Of a stretch of 64,000 bases of DNA, positions 30,199 through 40,535 are shown piece by piece. This DNA comes from Pleomorphomonas sp. (GTDB lineage: Bacteria > Pseudomonadota > Alphaproteobacteria > Rhizobiales > Pleomorphomonadaceae), in NCBI GenBank assembly GCA_029976075.1, contig JARKNW010000040.1, positions 44,476-108,475 of the forward strand, in the 5' to 3' direction. How positions within the stretch are numbered: the stretch's first letter is position 1; every line of letters begins with the position of its first letter. The translations under genes and the position numbers were made by a program. Below the pieces are notes generated by a model. It made no database searches, was not told where the DNA came from, and worked only from the letters and a program-made list of their open reading frames with translations.

Positions 30199-31859
30199 CA
30201 GAGCCTGATCGTGAAACAGGCGAAGTCGCTTTTCTTCAAGGCCGCGCAGGCCCGATTTGCTGCCTTTTCGTTCTCAAAGCCGCCAAAGCGTGCCCGCACG
30301 ACGCCCTTGCCTGCCGCTTCCGCATAGGGGTTGGCTGAGGCGAGCTGCGGGGCGGCCGATTTCGCCTTGTCGAGAAGGTCCATGGCGGCAGCCTTCGATC
30401 CGACCGCGCCAATCTGGATATACCAGCCGCTCTGTTGGCGAGTGGTGGATGGAACCGATGCCTCGCGCTGCGCTGGCGTGGCATCGCTCATGACGTTGGC
30501 CGGCGTGGCGGACGCAACCTCGATGGTCTTCGCGGCGGCGCGACGCGAATGGCCATCGGCACGGGAGACTAGGTCGGCCAGAGGGTCGCTCTGCGGCGCA
30601 GGACCGATGTCCGCGAAGGCTTCCGCCGCTGAGGATGGCAGATGCGCGTGGGCAAGGCTGGCCGGCAATGTCGCGGTGGCCAGGCTGACCGGCTCCGGAG
30701 AGGCAACTGCCGGTGCGGGAGTGGCGACGACCGGTGCCCTGGCTTCCTCTTGCGGAGCTCTGGCGGGACTGGCTTGCGGTGCTGGCTCCGAGGGGGCGAG
30801 CGAAGCGGTCACCATGGCCGGATCGGGATCGTCGTTATTGGCATCCCCCATCATCGGGCGCGGGACTGGCGCCGGATGCGGAGGCAGCGTCGAGGCGGCG
30901 ACGAGGCGAGCAGGCTCGGCTGGCGCGGTCGCTCCGGCAGAGGCGACCTTCGGCGCGTTCATGGCTCCGGCCACCAACTCGTCGTCATATCCGCGGGCGC
31001 GGGATGCCTTGGGCAGATAGGTGTTGATCAACTGCACCATGTGGGCGTCGCGCTGGGCAGCCGTCTTGCCACCCATGACGACGGCGACGATCTTGCGTCC
31101 ATCGCGCTTGACTGAAGTGACGAGGTTGAAGCCCGAGGCGTTGACGTATCCGGTCTTGATGCCATCAACGCCATTGACGCGGCCCAGCAGGTTGTTGTGG
31201 TTACCGATGGTCCGTCCGCGGAAGTTATAGGACTGGATCGAGAACATCGGATAGTACTGCGGAAAGCGAACCTGCAGCGCCACGCCAAGCTTCATCATGT
31301 CGCGTGCCGATGTGAACTGGCCCGGGTCTGGCAGGCCATTGGCGTTGCGAAAGCGCGTGTTGACCATGCCAATGGCACGGGCGGTGCGCGTCATGCGATC
31401 GGCGAAGGCCGGAACGGAGCCGGCGACGTTTTCTGCGATGACTGCTGCGGCATCATTTGCCGACCGGGTGATCAACCCTTTGATCGCATCCTCGACGCTG
31501 ATCGTCTCGCCGGCGCGCAAGCCGAGCTTCGTCGGAGACTGGCGCTGAGCAAGCGCGGAGACGCGCAGCGGGGTCGAAAGCTTGAAACGCCCCCTGTCCA
31601 GTTCCTCGAACATGACATAGAGCGTCATCATCTTGGTGAGCGAGGCAGGATAGCGATGAGCGTCCGGATTGACCTCGTACAGCACTTTTCCTGTCGCCGT
31701 GTCGACGACGATTGCCGCGTATTTCGAAGGAACGACCTGGCTGGGAAACTCCTTGGCTGCGATGGCGGCTGTGGATACGCCCGTCGCGATGACGGCGACA
31801 GCGGCTGGAGCCGCCACTCGGTGCAGGACCTTGAACACAAAACTACGCAAACTCGACAA
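30198..31859 (-). CDS. dacF: D-alanyl-D-alanine carboxypeptidase with SPOR domain
   Basis: A penicillin-binding DD-carboxypeptidase of the DacF/PBP5 type that trims peptidoglycan side chains. The chosen TTG start at 31859 (GAGG about 8 bases upstream) gives 553 residues and a normal signal peptide ending SAAIAA-type before KEFPSQ. Active-site motifs are SLTK (PASLTKMM), SAN (RSANDAAAV) and KTG (GIKTGYV). A long Ala/Pro-rich linker leads to a C-terminal SPOR domain (about 475-553, GWYIQIGAVGSKAAAMDLL), which binds denuded septal glycan. An opening at 31958 would add a leader that hides the signal peptide. It is divergent from clpS. Confidence 0.93.
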   Translation of the reverse strand: MSSLRSFVFKVLHRVAAPAAVAVIATGVSTAAIAAKEFPSQVVPSKYAAIVVDTATGKVLYEVNPDAHRYPASLTKMMTLYVMFEELDRGRFKLSTPLRVSALAQRQSPTKLGLRAGETISVEDAIKGLITRSANDAAAVIAENVAGSVPAFADRMTRTARAIGMVNTRFRNANGLPDPGQFTSARDMMKLGVALQVRFPQYYPMFSIQSYNFRGRTIGNHNNLLGRVNGVDGIKTGYVNASGFNLVTSVKRDGRKIVAVVMGGKTAAQRDAHMVQLINTYLPKASRARGYDDELVAGAMNAPKVASAGATAPAEPARLVAASTLPPHPAPVPRPMMGDANNDDPDPAMVTASLAPSEPAPQASPARAPQEEARAPVVATPAPAVASPEPVSLATATLPASLAHAHLPSSAAEAFADIGPAPQSDPLADLVSRADGHSRRAAAKTIEVASATPANVMSDATPAQREASVPSTTRQQSGWYIQIGAVGSKAAAMDLLDKAKSAAPQLASANPYAEAAGKGVVRARFGGFENEKAANRACAALKKSDFACFTIRL

Positions 31860-32410
31860 TGGACCGCCCTCACAAAGCCAACTCAAAAGGCTTCGTCCGT
31901 GCCGTTCGGCCGGATCCGAAGCCCATTCCGGACCTGTTCTCCATCCCCCTGAGCCCAACGGGCAACGCTCGCAAAATTAGCGGCAACGCGGTTACGGAAG
32001 CGTAAAGTTTGAATCGACTTTTCCGGATTTGCACCGTCCCGAAACAGGACTCCGGATTTTTGGCAAGCCTGGAGGAGGTCTTCGAGGGGCATGCGAAAAG
32101 CTGGGGGCAGCCAGCAATTCATCATATTGCATCGCGCCTTGACCTAAGCGAAACTCCTTACCAAATACAGGCAGTCATGCGTTCATCCTCTCACAAGTGC
32201 GTGGAGTTTCTGCCTGGACTCCAGATTGGAATTGCGCCCCCGTTGTCCCTGATTCAATATGTCCCCAAGGCCCGCAAGATCGGGGCAAGCAATCGGAGGA
32301 AAATGGTGGTCGAGGCGGTTCAGGCTGGCGTGACGGGATCGGCACAGGCGGATCGTTCGTATGGTCTGCCAGAGGGTCGTTCCACGGTCAGTTCATGGGC
32401 CGACCTCAAG
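31860..32410. other. Divergent control region between dacF and clpS
   Basis: About 550 bases with no convincing gene. A frame open from 32009 runs into clpS, but its sequence has no family similarity and its codon use looks random. GGAGG at 32295-32299 lies three bases ahead of an in-frame ATG (32303), so an N-terminally extended ClpS is possible. Promoters for both genes should lie here. Confidence 0.5.
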
Positions 32411-32776
32411 ATGGAAGACAAGACGCGCCGTTCGGTCCTGTCGGCCGACGACGAGGACGGGGAGAGTGGGAACGGGTCGGACTCAGGAACCGGGATTGAC
32501 TCCAAGGTCCTGACTAAGACCAAACGACCGAGCATGTATCGCGTTCTGATCCTGAACGATGATTACACGCCGATGGAATTCGTGGTGCACATCCTGGAGC
32601 GTTTCTTCAACAAGGGGCGTGAAGAAGCAACTCAGATCATGTTGCACGTCCACCATCATGGGGTGGGGGAGTGCGGTGTCTATACCTATGAAGTCGCCGA
32701 AACCAAGGTGACGCAGGTGATGGACTTCGCGCGTCGCCATCAGCATCCGCTTCAGTGCGTCATGGAAAAAAAGTGA
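32411..32776 (+). CDS. clpS: ClpS adaptor protein
   Basis: ClpS binds proteins with N-degron residues and delivers them to ClpAP. From ATG 32411 the protein has 121 residues: an acidic, Gly/Ser-rich flexible N-terminus ([14 protein letters not shown]) and the ClpS core with [37 protein letters not shown] and [10 protein letters not shown]. The NDDYTPM substrate-pocket residues are intact. ATG 32411 matches usual family length but has a weak ribosome site; ATG 32303 (GGAGG three bases upstream) would give 157 residues. It is nine bases upstream of clpA. Confidence 0.94.
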   Translation: MEDKTRRSVLSADDEDGESGNGSDSGTGIDSKVLTKTKRPSMYRVLILNDDYTPMEFVVHILERFFNKGREEATQIMLHVHHHGVGECGVYTYEVAETKVTQVMDFARRHQHPLQCVMEKK

Positions 32777-32785
32777 GGGTCCATC

Positions 32786-35191
32786 GTGCCATCCTTCTCG
32801 CGCAGTCTCGAAAAAGCCCTTCATCAGGCCCTCGCTTTCGCCAATGAACGCCGCCAGGAGTATGCGACGCTCGAGCACCTTCTGTTGTCATTGGTGGAAG
32901 ATCCCGACGCCGCCGCCGTCATGCGGGCCTGCTCGGTCGATCTCGATGTGCTCAAGCGCAATCTCGTCGAGTACATCGATACCGAACTCGACAACCTCGT
33001 GACCGAACTTGGCGAGGAAGCGAAGCCGACGGCTGGCTTCCAGCGCGTCATTCAGCGCGCGGTGATCCACGTTCAGTCGTCCGGACGCGACGAGGTGACG
33101 GGCGCCAACGTGCTTGTGGCCATCTTTGCCGAGCGCGAGAGCCACGCCGCCTATTTCCTGCAAGAGCAGGACATGACCCGTTACGACGCGGTCAACTACA
33201 TCAGCCACGGCATCGCCAAGCGGGCCGGCATGAGCGAGAGCCGTGCGGCGCGTGGTGTCGATGACGAGGCGCCGTCGCCGGAGACGCCGCCAAGCGGCGG
33301 GCCATCGGCCGAGAAGAAGAAGGCCGACGCGCTCGAGGCCTACTGCGTCAATCTCAATGACAAGGCGCTGAAGGGCAAGATCGATCCGCTGATCGGCCGG
33401 GCCGAGGAAATTGCTCGGACCATTCAGGTGCTGTGCCGCCGCTCGAAGAACAATCCGCTTTACGTCGGTGATCCCGGCGTGGGCAAGACGGCCATTGCCG
33501 AAGGATTGGCCCGCCGCATCGTCGATGGTGACGTGCCGGGCGTCTTGAAGGACTCGACCATCTTCGCGCTCGACATGGGCGCGCTGCTGGCCGGTACCCG
33601 CTATCGCGGCGACTTCGAGGAGCGTCTCAAGCAGGTGGTCAAGGAGATAGAGAACTATCCCGGCGCCATCATGTTCATCGACGAAATCCACACGGTAATT
33701 GGCGCCGGCGCCACCTCCGGCGGGGCGATGGACGCCTCCAACCTCCTGAAACCGGCGTTGTCGAGCGGTACCGTTCGCTGCATCGGTTCGACCACCTACA
33801 AGGAATATCGCCAGTTCTTCGAAAAGGACCGGGCACTGGTGCGTCGCTTCCAGAAGATCGACGTCAACGAACCGACCGTGACCGACGCCATCGAGATTCT
33901 GAAGGGCCTCAAGCCGTATTTCGAGGAGTTCCACAAGGTTCGCTATACACAGGACGCCATCAAGGCGGCCGTGGAGCTGAGCTCCCGTTACATCAATGAC
34001 CGCAAGCTGCCGGACAAGGCCATCGACGTGATCGACGAGACCGGTGCAAGCCAGATGTTGCTGCCCGAAGGCAAGCGCAAGAAGGTGATCGGCGTCAAGG
34101 AGATAGAGGCGACCATCGCCACCATGGCTCGCATTCCGCCCAAGTCGGTTTCCAAGGACGATGCCGAGGTTCTCGAGAACCTCGAGACCAACCTCAAGCG
34201 TGTCGTCTACGGTCAGGACAAGGCGATCGCCGCGCTGTCGTCTGCCATCAAGCTGTCCCGTGCCGGTCTTCGGGAACCCGAGAAGCCGATTGGCAACTAT
34301 CTGTTCTCCGGCCCGACCGGCGTGGGCAAGACGGAAGTGGCTCGTCAGCTCGCTTCGATCCTCGGCGTGCCGATCCTTCGTTTCGACATGTCGGAGTACA
34401 TGGAGCGACATACCGTCAGCCGGTTGATTGGCGCGCCTCCGGGCTATGTCGGTTTCGACCAAGGGGGGCTTCTGACCGATGGCGTCGATCAGCATCCGCA
34501 CTGCGTGCTGCTGCTCGACGAGATCGAAAAGGCGCATCAGGATCTGTTCAACATCCTGCTGCAGGTCATGGACCACGGCAAGCTGACCGACCACAACGGC
34601 AAGCAGGTGGATTTCCGCAACGTCATCCTGATCATGACGACCAACGCGGGCGCCGCCGATCTTTCCCGCGAGCCGATCGGCTTCAACCGGTCGCGGCGCG
34701 AGGGTGACGACACCGAGGCGATCAACCGCATGTTCACGCCGGAGTTCCGCAACCGTCTCGATGCCATCATTCCGTTCGGAGCCTTGCCGCCAGAAGTGGT
34801 GCGTTCGGTGGTGCAGAAGTTCGTCATGCAGCTCGAGGCACAGCTTGCCGACCGCAACGTCACGTTCGAACTGGACGACGCGGCGATCGAGTGGCTGGCC
34901 ACCAAGGGATACGACGAACACATGGGTGCCCGCCCGCTCGGCCGTGTCATCCAGGAGCATATCAAGCGGCCGCTCGCCGATGCGGTCTTGTTCGGCGTGC
35001 TGAAGAAGGGCGGTACCGTCAAGGTATCGGTCGGTGCCAACGAAGCCGGTGAGATCGGCCTCAAGCTCGACTGCCTGCCGGATCCGGCGCTGAAGCGCAA
35101 GGTTGAGGAGGTCGACGCCAAGGTGGCTGACGCACCGGTGCCTCCGAAGCCGCGCAAGCGCAGCCCGAAGCAGAGCGCCAAGGCGGAGTAA
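32786..35191 (+). CDS. clpA: ATP-dependent Clp protease ATPase subunit ClpA
   Basis: ClpA is a double-ring AAA+ unfoldase that feeds substrates to ClpP. The 801-residue protein has the N-terminal Clp repeat domain (1-150), a linker rich in Pro and Ser, and two ATPase modules: Walker A GDPGVGKT near 229 and GPTGVGKT near 509, with Walker B segments IMFIDEIHT and [11 protein letters not shown]. The ClpP-binding loop reads IGF ([11 protein letters not shown]). The tail is Lys-rich ([13 protein letters not shown]). It is slightly longer than Escherichia coli ClpA (758) and follows clpS by nine bases. Confidence 0.97.
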   Translation: MPSFSRSLEKALHQALAFANERRQEYATLEHLLLSLVEDPDAAAVMRACSVDLDVLKRNLVEYIDTELDNLVTELGEEAKPTAGFQRVIQRAVIHVQSSGRDEVTGANVLVAIFAERESHAAYFLQEQDMTRYDAVNYISHGIAKRAGMSESRAARGVDDEAPSPETPPSGGPSAEKKKADALEAYCVNLNDKALKGKIDPLIGRAEEIARTIQVLCRRSKNNPLYVGDPGVGKTAIAEGLARRIVDGDVPGVLKDSTIFALDMGALLAGTRYRGDFEERLKQVVKEIENYPGAIMFIDEIHTVIGAGATSGGAMDASNLLKPALSSGTVRCIGSTTYKEYRQFFEKDRALVRRFQKIDVNEPTVTDAIEILKGLKPYFEEFHKVRYTQDAIKAAVELSSRYINDRKLPDKAIDVIDETGASQMLLPEGKRKKVIGVKEIEATIATMARIPPKSVSKDDAEVLENLETNLKRVVYGQDKAIAALSSAIKLSRAGLREPEKPIGNYLFSGPTGVGKTEVARQLASILGVPILRFDMSEYMERHTVSRLIGAPPGYVGFDQGGLLTDGVDQHPHCVLLLDEIEKAHQDLFNILLQVMDHGKLTDHNGKQVDFRNVILIMTTNAGAADLSREPIGFNRSRREGDDTEAINRMFTPEFRNRLDAIIPFGALPPEVVRSVVQKFVMQLEAQLADRNVTFELDDAAIEWLATKGYDEHMGARPLGRVIQEHIKRPLADAVLFGVLKKGGTVKVSVGANEAGEIGLKLDCLPDPALKRKVEEVDAKVADAPVPPKPRKRSPKQSAKAE

Positions 35192-35233
35192 GCCAGGGTA
35201 TCGTCGAAACGATATGGTTATTACAGGAAGGGC

Positions 35234-35260
35234 GGCGCGATTGGCCTGATCGCGCCGTCC
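35234..35260 (+). terminator. Terminator after clpA
   Basis: GGCGCGAT (35234-35241) pairs perfectly with ATCGCGCC (35249-35256) around a seven-base loop, followed by GTCCTTT. It lies between the convergent clpA and hydrolase genes and may act on both. Confidence 0.65.
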
Positions 35261-35268
35261 TTTGCCGT

Positions 35269-36015
35269 CTAGGCGGCAAAGAAGGACGTAACGCCTTCCT
35301 TGAATATCTTGTCTCCTGTGGCTCGCATATGGTCCCGGTTGGGTATGTCCAGCACTTCCGCGCCGGGAATCATTGCGGCAAGCTCGGCCGCCGATCCTGC
35401 GACGACATCCTTGGTGCCGACCGCAATGAGTGTTCGTACGGCGATACGGGCCGTTTCGGCCGGATCGACGGGGCGACCGTAGCCACGGATGCAAGCTGCC
35501 AGTGCTTGCCGATCCGAACGGGTCTGGTCGGCAAACAGACGGTAGCTGCGGCCGACCGGGTCGTCGATGCTGTCGAGGGATGGCGCGAGGAGGGCGGTGG
35601 CGATTGGTTCCTTGTCGAGCCCAGCCTTTGCCATGGTGCCGCCCATTCCGCCGAGCACCAGCTTCTCAAGGCGATCGGAGTTGCTGATGGCAAACTCAAG
35701 GAGAACACGCGCACCCATCGAGTAGCCCATGGCCCGGACGCGCTCCAGGCTGAGATGGTCGAGGAGTACCTTCACGTCGTTCGCCATCTTCTCAAGGCGA
35801 TAAGCCTCGGCATCGTGTGGCTTGACCGACTGGCCATGTCCCCGATTGTCGAGGGCTATCACCCGATAGTCGGCACGAACGAGCCAGTCGATCCATCCGG
35901 TGTCCAGCCAGTTGACGCGGGCACTGGAGGCAAAGCCATGGACGAGCACGACCGGTTGGCCGGTTCCCTCGTCGAGATAGGCGAAATCGCCATCGGCGGT
36001 CGAAAAGCTGGGCAT
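35269..36015 (-). CDS. Alpha/beta-fold hydrolase
   Basis: A 248-residue hydrolase (261 from ATG 36054) with the usual fold markers: VVLVHGFASSARVNW for the oxyanion region, ALDNRGHGQS, the nucleophile elbow GYSMG, and a C-terminal catalytic His in NRDHMRAT. An aspartate in a late strand (VGTKDVV) completes the triad. The substrate is unknown; small esters are typical. ATG 36015 (MPSFSTADGD) is preferred since GGAG lies nine bases upstream and family members start there; 36030 is another option. It is divergent from the zinc-finger gene. Confidence 0.87.
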   Translation of the reverse strand: MPSFSTADGDFAYLDEGTGQPVVLVHGFASSARVNWLDTGWIDWLVRADYRVIALDNRGHGQSVKPHDAEAYRLEKMANDVKVLLDHLSLERVRAMGYSMGARVLLEFAISNSDRLEKLVLGGMGGTMAKAGLDKEPIATALLAPSLDSIDDPVGRSYRLFADQTRSDRQALAACIRGYGRPVDPAETARIAVRTLIAVGTKDVVAGSAAELAAMIPGAEVLDIPNRDHMRATGDKIFKEGVTSFFAA

Positions 36016-36146
36016 GTCGCGAAACTCCATCGCGCTCAAGGCGCTATCCTGCAAAGTCCTGCCGCTTTTGCCGCAAAGGGACTGTTCTTGCTGTCATCTT
36101 GCCGGTATGCTTTGCGAAGTCACGGATTTAAACAAGGGTATCGTGC

Positions 36147-36392
36147 ATGGCCGACGCTTTCGTTCCTCATTTCGCCAACGACGCCGGGGTGACGACCATC
36201 CGGATTGGCGCGAAGGAATTCATGTGCATCGGCGCAAAGCCGCCCTTCGACCATCCGCATATCTTCCTGGAAATGGGAGATGATGCTGAGGTCGTCTGTT
36301 CCTATTGCTCGACCGTCTATCGCTACGATTCGTCGCTGAAGGCGACCGAATCGGAACCCAAGGACGCCGCGTGGCAGCCGAAAGCGGCCTGA
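36147..36392 (+). CDS. CHCC zinc-finger protein (NDUFS6-like)
   Basis: An 81-residue protein of the zf-CHCC family. The zinc-binding residues are seen in FMCIGAKPPFDHPHIFLEMG (a Cys and a His) and VCSYCSTVY (two Cys). Mitochondrial NDUFS6, a complex I assembly subunit, belongs to this family; the bacterial role is not established. It is followed 20 bases later by the FAD monooxygenase gene on the same strand. Confidence 0.9.
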   Translation: MADAFVPHFANDAGVTTIRIGAKEFMCIGAKPPFDHPHIFLEMGDDAEVVCSYCSTVYRYDSSLKATESEPKDAAWQPKAA

Positions 36393-36412
36393 TCCACGCC
36401 AAGGATGGAGCT

Positions 36413-37612
36413 ATGCCGGATCACTTACCGGTGGTGGTGATTGGGGCCGGAATTGCCGGCCTCACGTTATCCTTGTGCCTTGCGCGAGCCGGCGTGCGGG
36501 TCACAGTGATCGACAGGGCGCCCGAGCTCAGAGAGGTGGGCGCCGGTCTGCAGCTGTCGCCCAACGCTTCGTCCATTCTCTTCCATCTAGGCCTAGGCTC
36601 GGCGCTCGATGCGACCGGCGTGCGGCCGGAGGCTGTAACCGTCCGCGACGGGGCAAGCGGTCGTCTTATTGTGCGCATGCCTCTCGGCGAGGCGATGGTT
36701 GAGCGCTATGGCGCGCCCTATATTGTCATTCATCGCGCCGATCTTCAGGGGACGTTGCTCGCCGCTGTCGAGCAGGAACCCCGCGTCACGCTGCATCTCG
36801 GCGTCAACGTCACCTCGATCAACGATGACGGAGCGGGGGTCGTGGTCGAAGGGCTCGAGGCCGGAGAGGCGGTTCGCTTTTCCGGCAGCGTCCTGGTGGG
36901 AGCCGACGGCGTCCGTTCGATGGTCCGCGAGACGGTGATCGGCGGAGGTCCTGCCGCCTACACCGGGCGGACTGCCTGGCGCGCCACCTTTGAAGCCGAA
37001 GGTTTCATTGCACAATCCTTCCGACACAATGAGACCGGCCTCTGGTTGGGCCGGCATGCCCATCTCGTTCATTATGCCATCGACGCGGGCCGCGAGATCA
37101 ACCTCGTCGCTGCCATTGATGATGCCTGGAACGACGATGGCTGGGATGTGCCGGGAGATCCTGCTCAAATCCAGGCTGCTTTCGCAGATTGGCCCGAGCC
37201 GGTGAGGAAGCTTATCGCCATGCCGGACAGTTGGCGAAAGTGGGCCCTCTGCGAGGCGCCGCGCGACACCGTCTGGACCAAGGGCAGGGCCGTGCTGATC
37301 GGTGACGCCGTGCACGGCATGCCACCCTTTGTGGCGCAGGGGGCGGCGATGGCCATTGAGGACGCCCGCGTCCTTGCCACTGTGCTGGCAGCCGGCTTCG
37401 GCGACGATATCGAGGAACGGCTCGGTCTTTTCGCCGAAGGACGCAAGGCGCGTACCGACAAGGTTGCCGCCACTGCGCGGCGCAACGGCTTCATCTATCA
37501 CCTGGGAGGGGCGCCAGCGAAGGCGCGCAATCTGGGCATGCGCCTGCTCGGGGCCGAGCGATTGGCCGACAACATGGATTGGATTTACGGCTGGCGTCCG
37601 TTAGAAGGCTAG
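36413..37612 (+). CDS. FAD-dependent monooxygenase (salicylate hydroxylase-like)
   Basis: A 399-residue class A flavoprotein monooxygenase. Motifs are the FAD-binding GAGIAGLTLSLCLARAG near the N-terminus, the VGADGVRSMVRE segment, and the second FAD motif GDAVHGMPPFVAQGAAMAIED near 305-325. Relatives hydroxylate aromatic acids with NAD(P)H; the real substrate is unknown. The start is ATG 36413, with AAGGA seven bases upstream. It is followed 21 bases later by an MFS transporter gene on the same strand, which may carry its substrate or product; that link is a guess. Confidence 0.88.
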   Translation: MPDHLPVVVIGAGIAGLTLSLCLARAGVRVTVIDRAPELREVGAGLQLSPNASSILFHLGLGSALDATGVRPEAVTVRDGASGRLIVRMPLGEAMVERYGAPYIVIHRADLQGTLLAAVEQEPRVTLHLGVNVTSINDDGAGVVVEGLEAGEAVRFSGSVLVGADGVRSMVRETVIGGGPAAYTGRTAWRATFEAEGFIAQSFRHNETGLWLGRHAHLVHYAIDAGREINLVAAIDDAWNDDGWDVPGDPAQIQAAFADWPEPVRKLIAMPDSWRKWALCEAPRDTVWTKGRAVLIGDAVHGMPPFVAQGAAMAIEDARVLATVLAAGFGDDIEERLGLFAEGRKARTDKVAATARRNGFIYHLGGAPAKARNLGMRLLGAERLADNMDWIYGWRPLEG

Positions 37613-37633
37613 TCCCCTTCACGGATTTCAACC

Positions 37634-38830
37634 ATGTCCTCAACCGATCTCGACCGTTTCGACCGGCGACGGCTAGCCGGCCTTGCCGCTGCGATCGGAG
37701 CCATTTCGGCGGTTGGCACCTCGCTGTCGCTCGGCATGCCGCTTCTTGCCGTCATCCTCGAACAGCGTGGCCATTCGAGCTCGGTCATCGGTCTGGTGAC
37801 GACTGCGGCTGGCGTCGCGGCACTTCTCAGCACACCTTTCGTGCCCAGGCTGACACGCCGGTTCGGAGCCGCCTGGGTCCTGCTGGTGGCAGTGGTGCTT
37901 GGCACGATCACCTTCCCGCTGTTCTACGTCTTCGATTCGATCGTCGTCTGGTTCGTGCTGCGTTTTGTCTTCTCGCTTTGCCTCAACACGGCCTTCATCG
38001 TTTCGGAGTTCTGGATCAACGCCTTGGCGCCGGCTGCAAAGCGCGGTTTCGTGATGGGCGTCTATGCTACGATTCTGTCCGTCGGGTTTGCGGTGGGGCC
38101 GGCGATTCTCAGCCTGGTCGGCTCGGAGGGGTGGTTGCCGTTCGCCGTCGGCACCGGCTTGATGGCCGTCTCGATTCTGCCGATCGTCGCCGGGTTCCGG
38201 GCGGATCCGCCCGTTGACGAAGGCAAGGGCGGAAATTTCCTGCATTTTCTCACCGTGGTGCCGCTTGCGACCTTTGCCGCCTTCACGGTCGGCGCCGTCG
38301 AGTCGTCGGTAATGAGTTTCGCGCCGGTCTACGGCCTTCGCCTCGGGTACAGCGAACAGGTGGCAGCCCTCCTCGTCATGGCGGTGGCGATTGGAAACAT
38401 CCTTGCGCAACTGCCGCTCGGCATGCTGTCCGATCGGATGGATCGGCGGATTCTTCTGCTTTGCATTGCCCTCGGTGGCATTGCGTCTGCAACCCTGGTT
38501 GCCTTGGTGTCCTCTGAAGCGTCTCTGTTGATGCCGGCCATTGGACTCTGGGGAGGGTTGGTGGCAGGCCTTTATGCCGTTGGATTGACGCATCTTGGCG
38601 CTCGGCTCTCCGGCGGAGACCTCGCGTCTGCCAATGCCGCGTTTATTTTCATGTACTCGGTGGGCATGCTGGTGGGGCCGGCCGCGACTGGCGCCGGCAT
38701 GGATGCGCTGGGGCCGCAGGGCCTTGTCGCGGTGACGGCATCGATCCTTGCCGGCTACGCTTGTTTTGCTTTCTATCGCATCCGCCGGGTCCCCGAGCCA
38801 AATGCGGTCGAGCCATCAAGCTCGTCTTGA
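37634..38830 (+). CDS. MFS transporter
   Basis: A 398-residue integral membrane protein with about 12 helices and the MFS loop motifs, for example RLTRRFGAAW after helix 2 and LSDRMDRR in the second half. It resembles small-molecule efflux members of the family (YcaD/Bcr-like). It lies 21 bases after the FAD monooxygenase gene. The start is ATG 37634. Substrate is not inferable. Confidence 0.87.
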   Translation: MSSTDLDRFDRRRLAGLAAAIGAISAVGTSLSLGMPLLAVILEQRGHSSSVIGLVTTAAGVAALLSTPFVPRLTRRFGAAWVLLVAVVLGTITFPLFYVFDSIVVWFVLRFVFSLCLNTAFIVSEFWINALAPAAKRGFVMGVYATILSVGFAVGPAILSLVGSEGWLPFAVGTGLMAVSILPIVAGFRADPPVDEGKGGNFLHFLTVVPLATFAAFTVGAVESSVMSFAPVYGLRLGYSEQVAALLVMAVAIGNILAQLPLGMLSDRMDRRILLLCIALGGIASATLVALVSSEASLLMPAIGLWGGLVAGLYAVGLTHLGARLSGGDLASANAAFIFMYSVGMLVGPAATGAGMDALGPQGLVAVTASILAGYACFAFYRIRRVPEPNAVEPSSSS

Positions 38831-38938
38831 CTTTCGGGCGCTTTCGACTAGGGTGCCCGCCGAACGAACGACGCCTCTCGCGTGGGGCGTCCAGCCGCTT
38901 TGGCTGTCACCGTCAACAAGCACAAGGAATCGGATGCC

Positions 38939-39106
38939 ATGGCCAAGGCAACGACCATCAAGATCCGGCTCGTCTCGACCGCCGACACCGGGTACTTCTA
39001 TGTCACCAAGAAGAACTCGCGCACGATGACCGAGAAGATGACCAAGACCAAGTACGATCCGGTCGCTCGCAAGCACGTCGAGTTCAAGGAATCCAAGATC
39101 AAGTGA
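38939..39106 (+). CDS. rpmG: 50S ribosomal protein L33
   Basis: A 55-residue ribosomal protein: [18 protein letters not shown] at the N-terminus, TKKNSRTM and [16 protein letters not shown] further on. It has no CxxC pairs, so it is the zinc-independent (C-minus) form. The start is ATG 38939; AAGGA lies about ten bases upstream. Its own strong terminator follows, so it is likely transcribed alone from a promoter after the MFS gene. Confidence 0.97.
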   Translation: MAKATTIKIRLVSTADTGYFYVTKKNSRTMTEKMTKTKYDPVARKHVEFKESKIK

Positions 39107-39162
39107 TCCGGTCATGGCCGGATGTGCCCTAAGGCGCCCGGTCAGGACGAGTTCCGCGCAAG

Positions 39163-39193
39163 AGGCACCCGTTTGGGTGCCTTTTTGTTTTTT
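39163..39193 (+). terminator. Strong Rho-independent terminator after rpmG
   Basis: AGGCACCC pairs with GGGTGCCT around GTTT, followed by a run of eleven T residues broken by one G. It is the clearest intrinsic terminator in the window. Confidence 0.92.
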
Positions 39194-39288
39194 GGCCCGC
39201 ATCGGGAATCACGGTGTGCCCTGTCGCTGCGGACAGGTTTGGGCAACGGGCAGCCCATAGTCCGCGGTCTGTTTCAGAGGATGTCGCC

Positions 39289-40533
39289 ATGTCTGCCGCC
39301 GATCGTTCCAGCCCCTTGACGGTTGTTGAGGCGCGCCGGGCGACTGTCTTCGCGCTGGTCGCGGTGTTCCTCGACGTTGTCGGATTCGGTTTGGTCATCC
39401 CGGTTCTGCCGCGTCTCATCGAAGAGGTGGGGCATATCGGGCTTGATGGTGCCGCTCGTATCGGCGGGTGGCTGTTCGCGGCTTTCAGTTTGGCGCAGTT
39501 CGTCTTCGCACCACTGGCCGGCGCTCTGTCCGACCGTTTCGGTCGGCGGCCTTTGCTGCTTCTGGCGATTGCCGGCCTCGCGGTCGACTATGTCGTCCAG
39601 GCGCTCGCCCCCACGGTGCTCTGGCTGTTTGTCGGCCGGCTGATCGCCGGTGTTTGTGGCTCGTCCTATGTCATTGCCAATGCCTGTCTCGCCGATGTCA
39701 GTTCGCCGGAAAGCCGTGCCCGCTCGTTCGGGCGGATGTCGGCGGCGTTCGGCCTGGGCTTTGTGCTCGGTCCGGCCATCGGCGGCATGCTGGGAGAGTT
39801 TGGCACGCGTGTACCGTTCTGGAGTGCGGCGGCGCTGGCCGGGGGCAACTTCCTGTTCGGCCTGCTTGCCTTGCCTGAAACGCTTCCGCGCGAAAGCCGT
39901 CGCGCCCTTCGATGGCACGAGGCAAACCCGCTTGGCGTGCTCGCCGTGTTTGGTCGCTACAGTGGTGTGTTGCCCTATGCCTTGGTCCTGACGGTGTTCT
40001 TCTTCGGGACGTCGATCTACGCTGCCATATGGCCCTTTTGGGGAATGGCCAAGTATGGCTGGTCGGGAACCACGGTTGGTCTGACACTGGCCGCTTCCGG
40101 ACTGACGGTGGCGCTTCTGCAAGGCTTCGGTACCGGCCCGGCAGTGGCCCGCTGGGGTGAGAGCCGAATGGCGATGGTCGGCCTCGCTGGCGCGGCCGCA
40201 ACTTGCATCGGCTTTGCCCTTTCACCGACAACTGCCGTTGTCCTGGTCATGCTGGTCATCAACGCGATAGAAGGCTTCGCCCATCCCATGCTGTCGGCAT
40301 TGATGTCGAAGGCGGTTCCGGAAGATACCCAGGGTGCCCTTCAGGGTGGCATTTCCGCGTTGATGAACCTTGCCATGCTTTTGGGCGCGATCTTCTACAC
40401 GCAAGCCTTCGGCTATTTCCTGTCCGAGGACGCGCCCGTGCGCAGCCCCGATATTTCCTTCTTCATCGCAGCGGCCTTGATGCTTCTCGCTCTTGGCCTG
40501 TTTGTCAGGCAGGCAAGACGAGTCGCGGGGTAG
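39289..40533 (+). CDS. TetA-like MFS efflux transporter
   Basis: A 414-residue MFS protein of about 12 helices, closest in style to TetA-type drug/proton antiporters: FLDVVGFGLVIPVLPRLIEE in helix 1 and GALSDRFGRRPLLL in the loop after helix 2, then GSSYVIANACLADVSSPE. The start is ATG 39289 (MSAADRSS), with GAGG eight bases upstream; the frame is open to 39214. It ends two bases before the eipB stop on the other strand. Actual resistance function is not shown by the sequence. Confidence 0.88.
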   Translation: MSAADRSSPLTVVEARRATVFALVAVFLDVVGFGLVIPVLPRLIEEVGHIGLDGAARIGGWLFAAFSLAQFVFAPLAGALSDRFGRRPLLLLAIAGLAVDYVVQALAPTVLWLFVGRLIAGVCGSSYVIANACLADVSSPESRARSFGRMSAAFGLGFVLGPAIGGMLGEFGTRVPFWSAAALAGGNFLFGLLALPETLPRESRRALRWHEANPLGVLAVFGRYSGVLPYALVLTVFFFGTSIYAAIWPFWGMAKYGWSGTTVGLTLAASGLTVALLQGFGTGPAVARWGESRMAMVGLAGAAATCIGFALSPTTAVVLVMLVINAIEGFAHPMLSALMSKAVPEDTQGALQGGISALMNLAMLLGAIFYTQAFGYFLSEDAPVRSPDISFFIAAALMLLALGLFVRQARRVAG

Positions 40534-40535
40534 GC

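Noticed and set aside
30331..31020. 229-codon plus-strand open frame over dacF
   Set aside because: It is the shadow of the Ala/Pro-rich dacF linker.
32888..35494. 868-codon open frame antisense to clpA
   Set aside because: It mirrors a conserved clpA sequence, and its product has no recognisable motifs. Long antisense openings are common in GC-rich DNA because of third-position bias.
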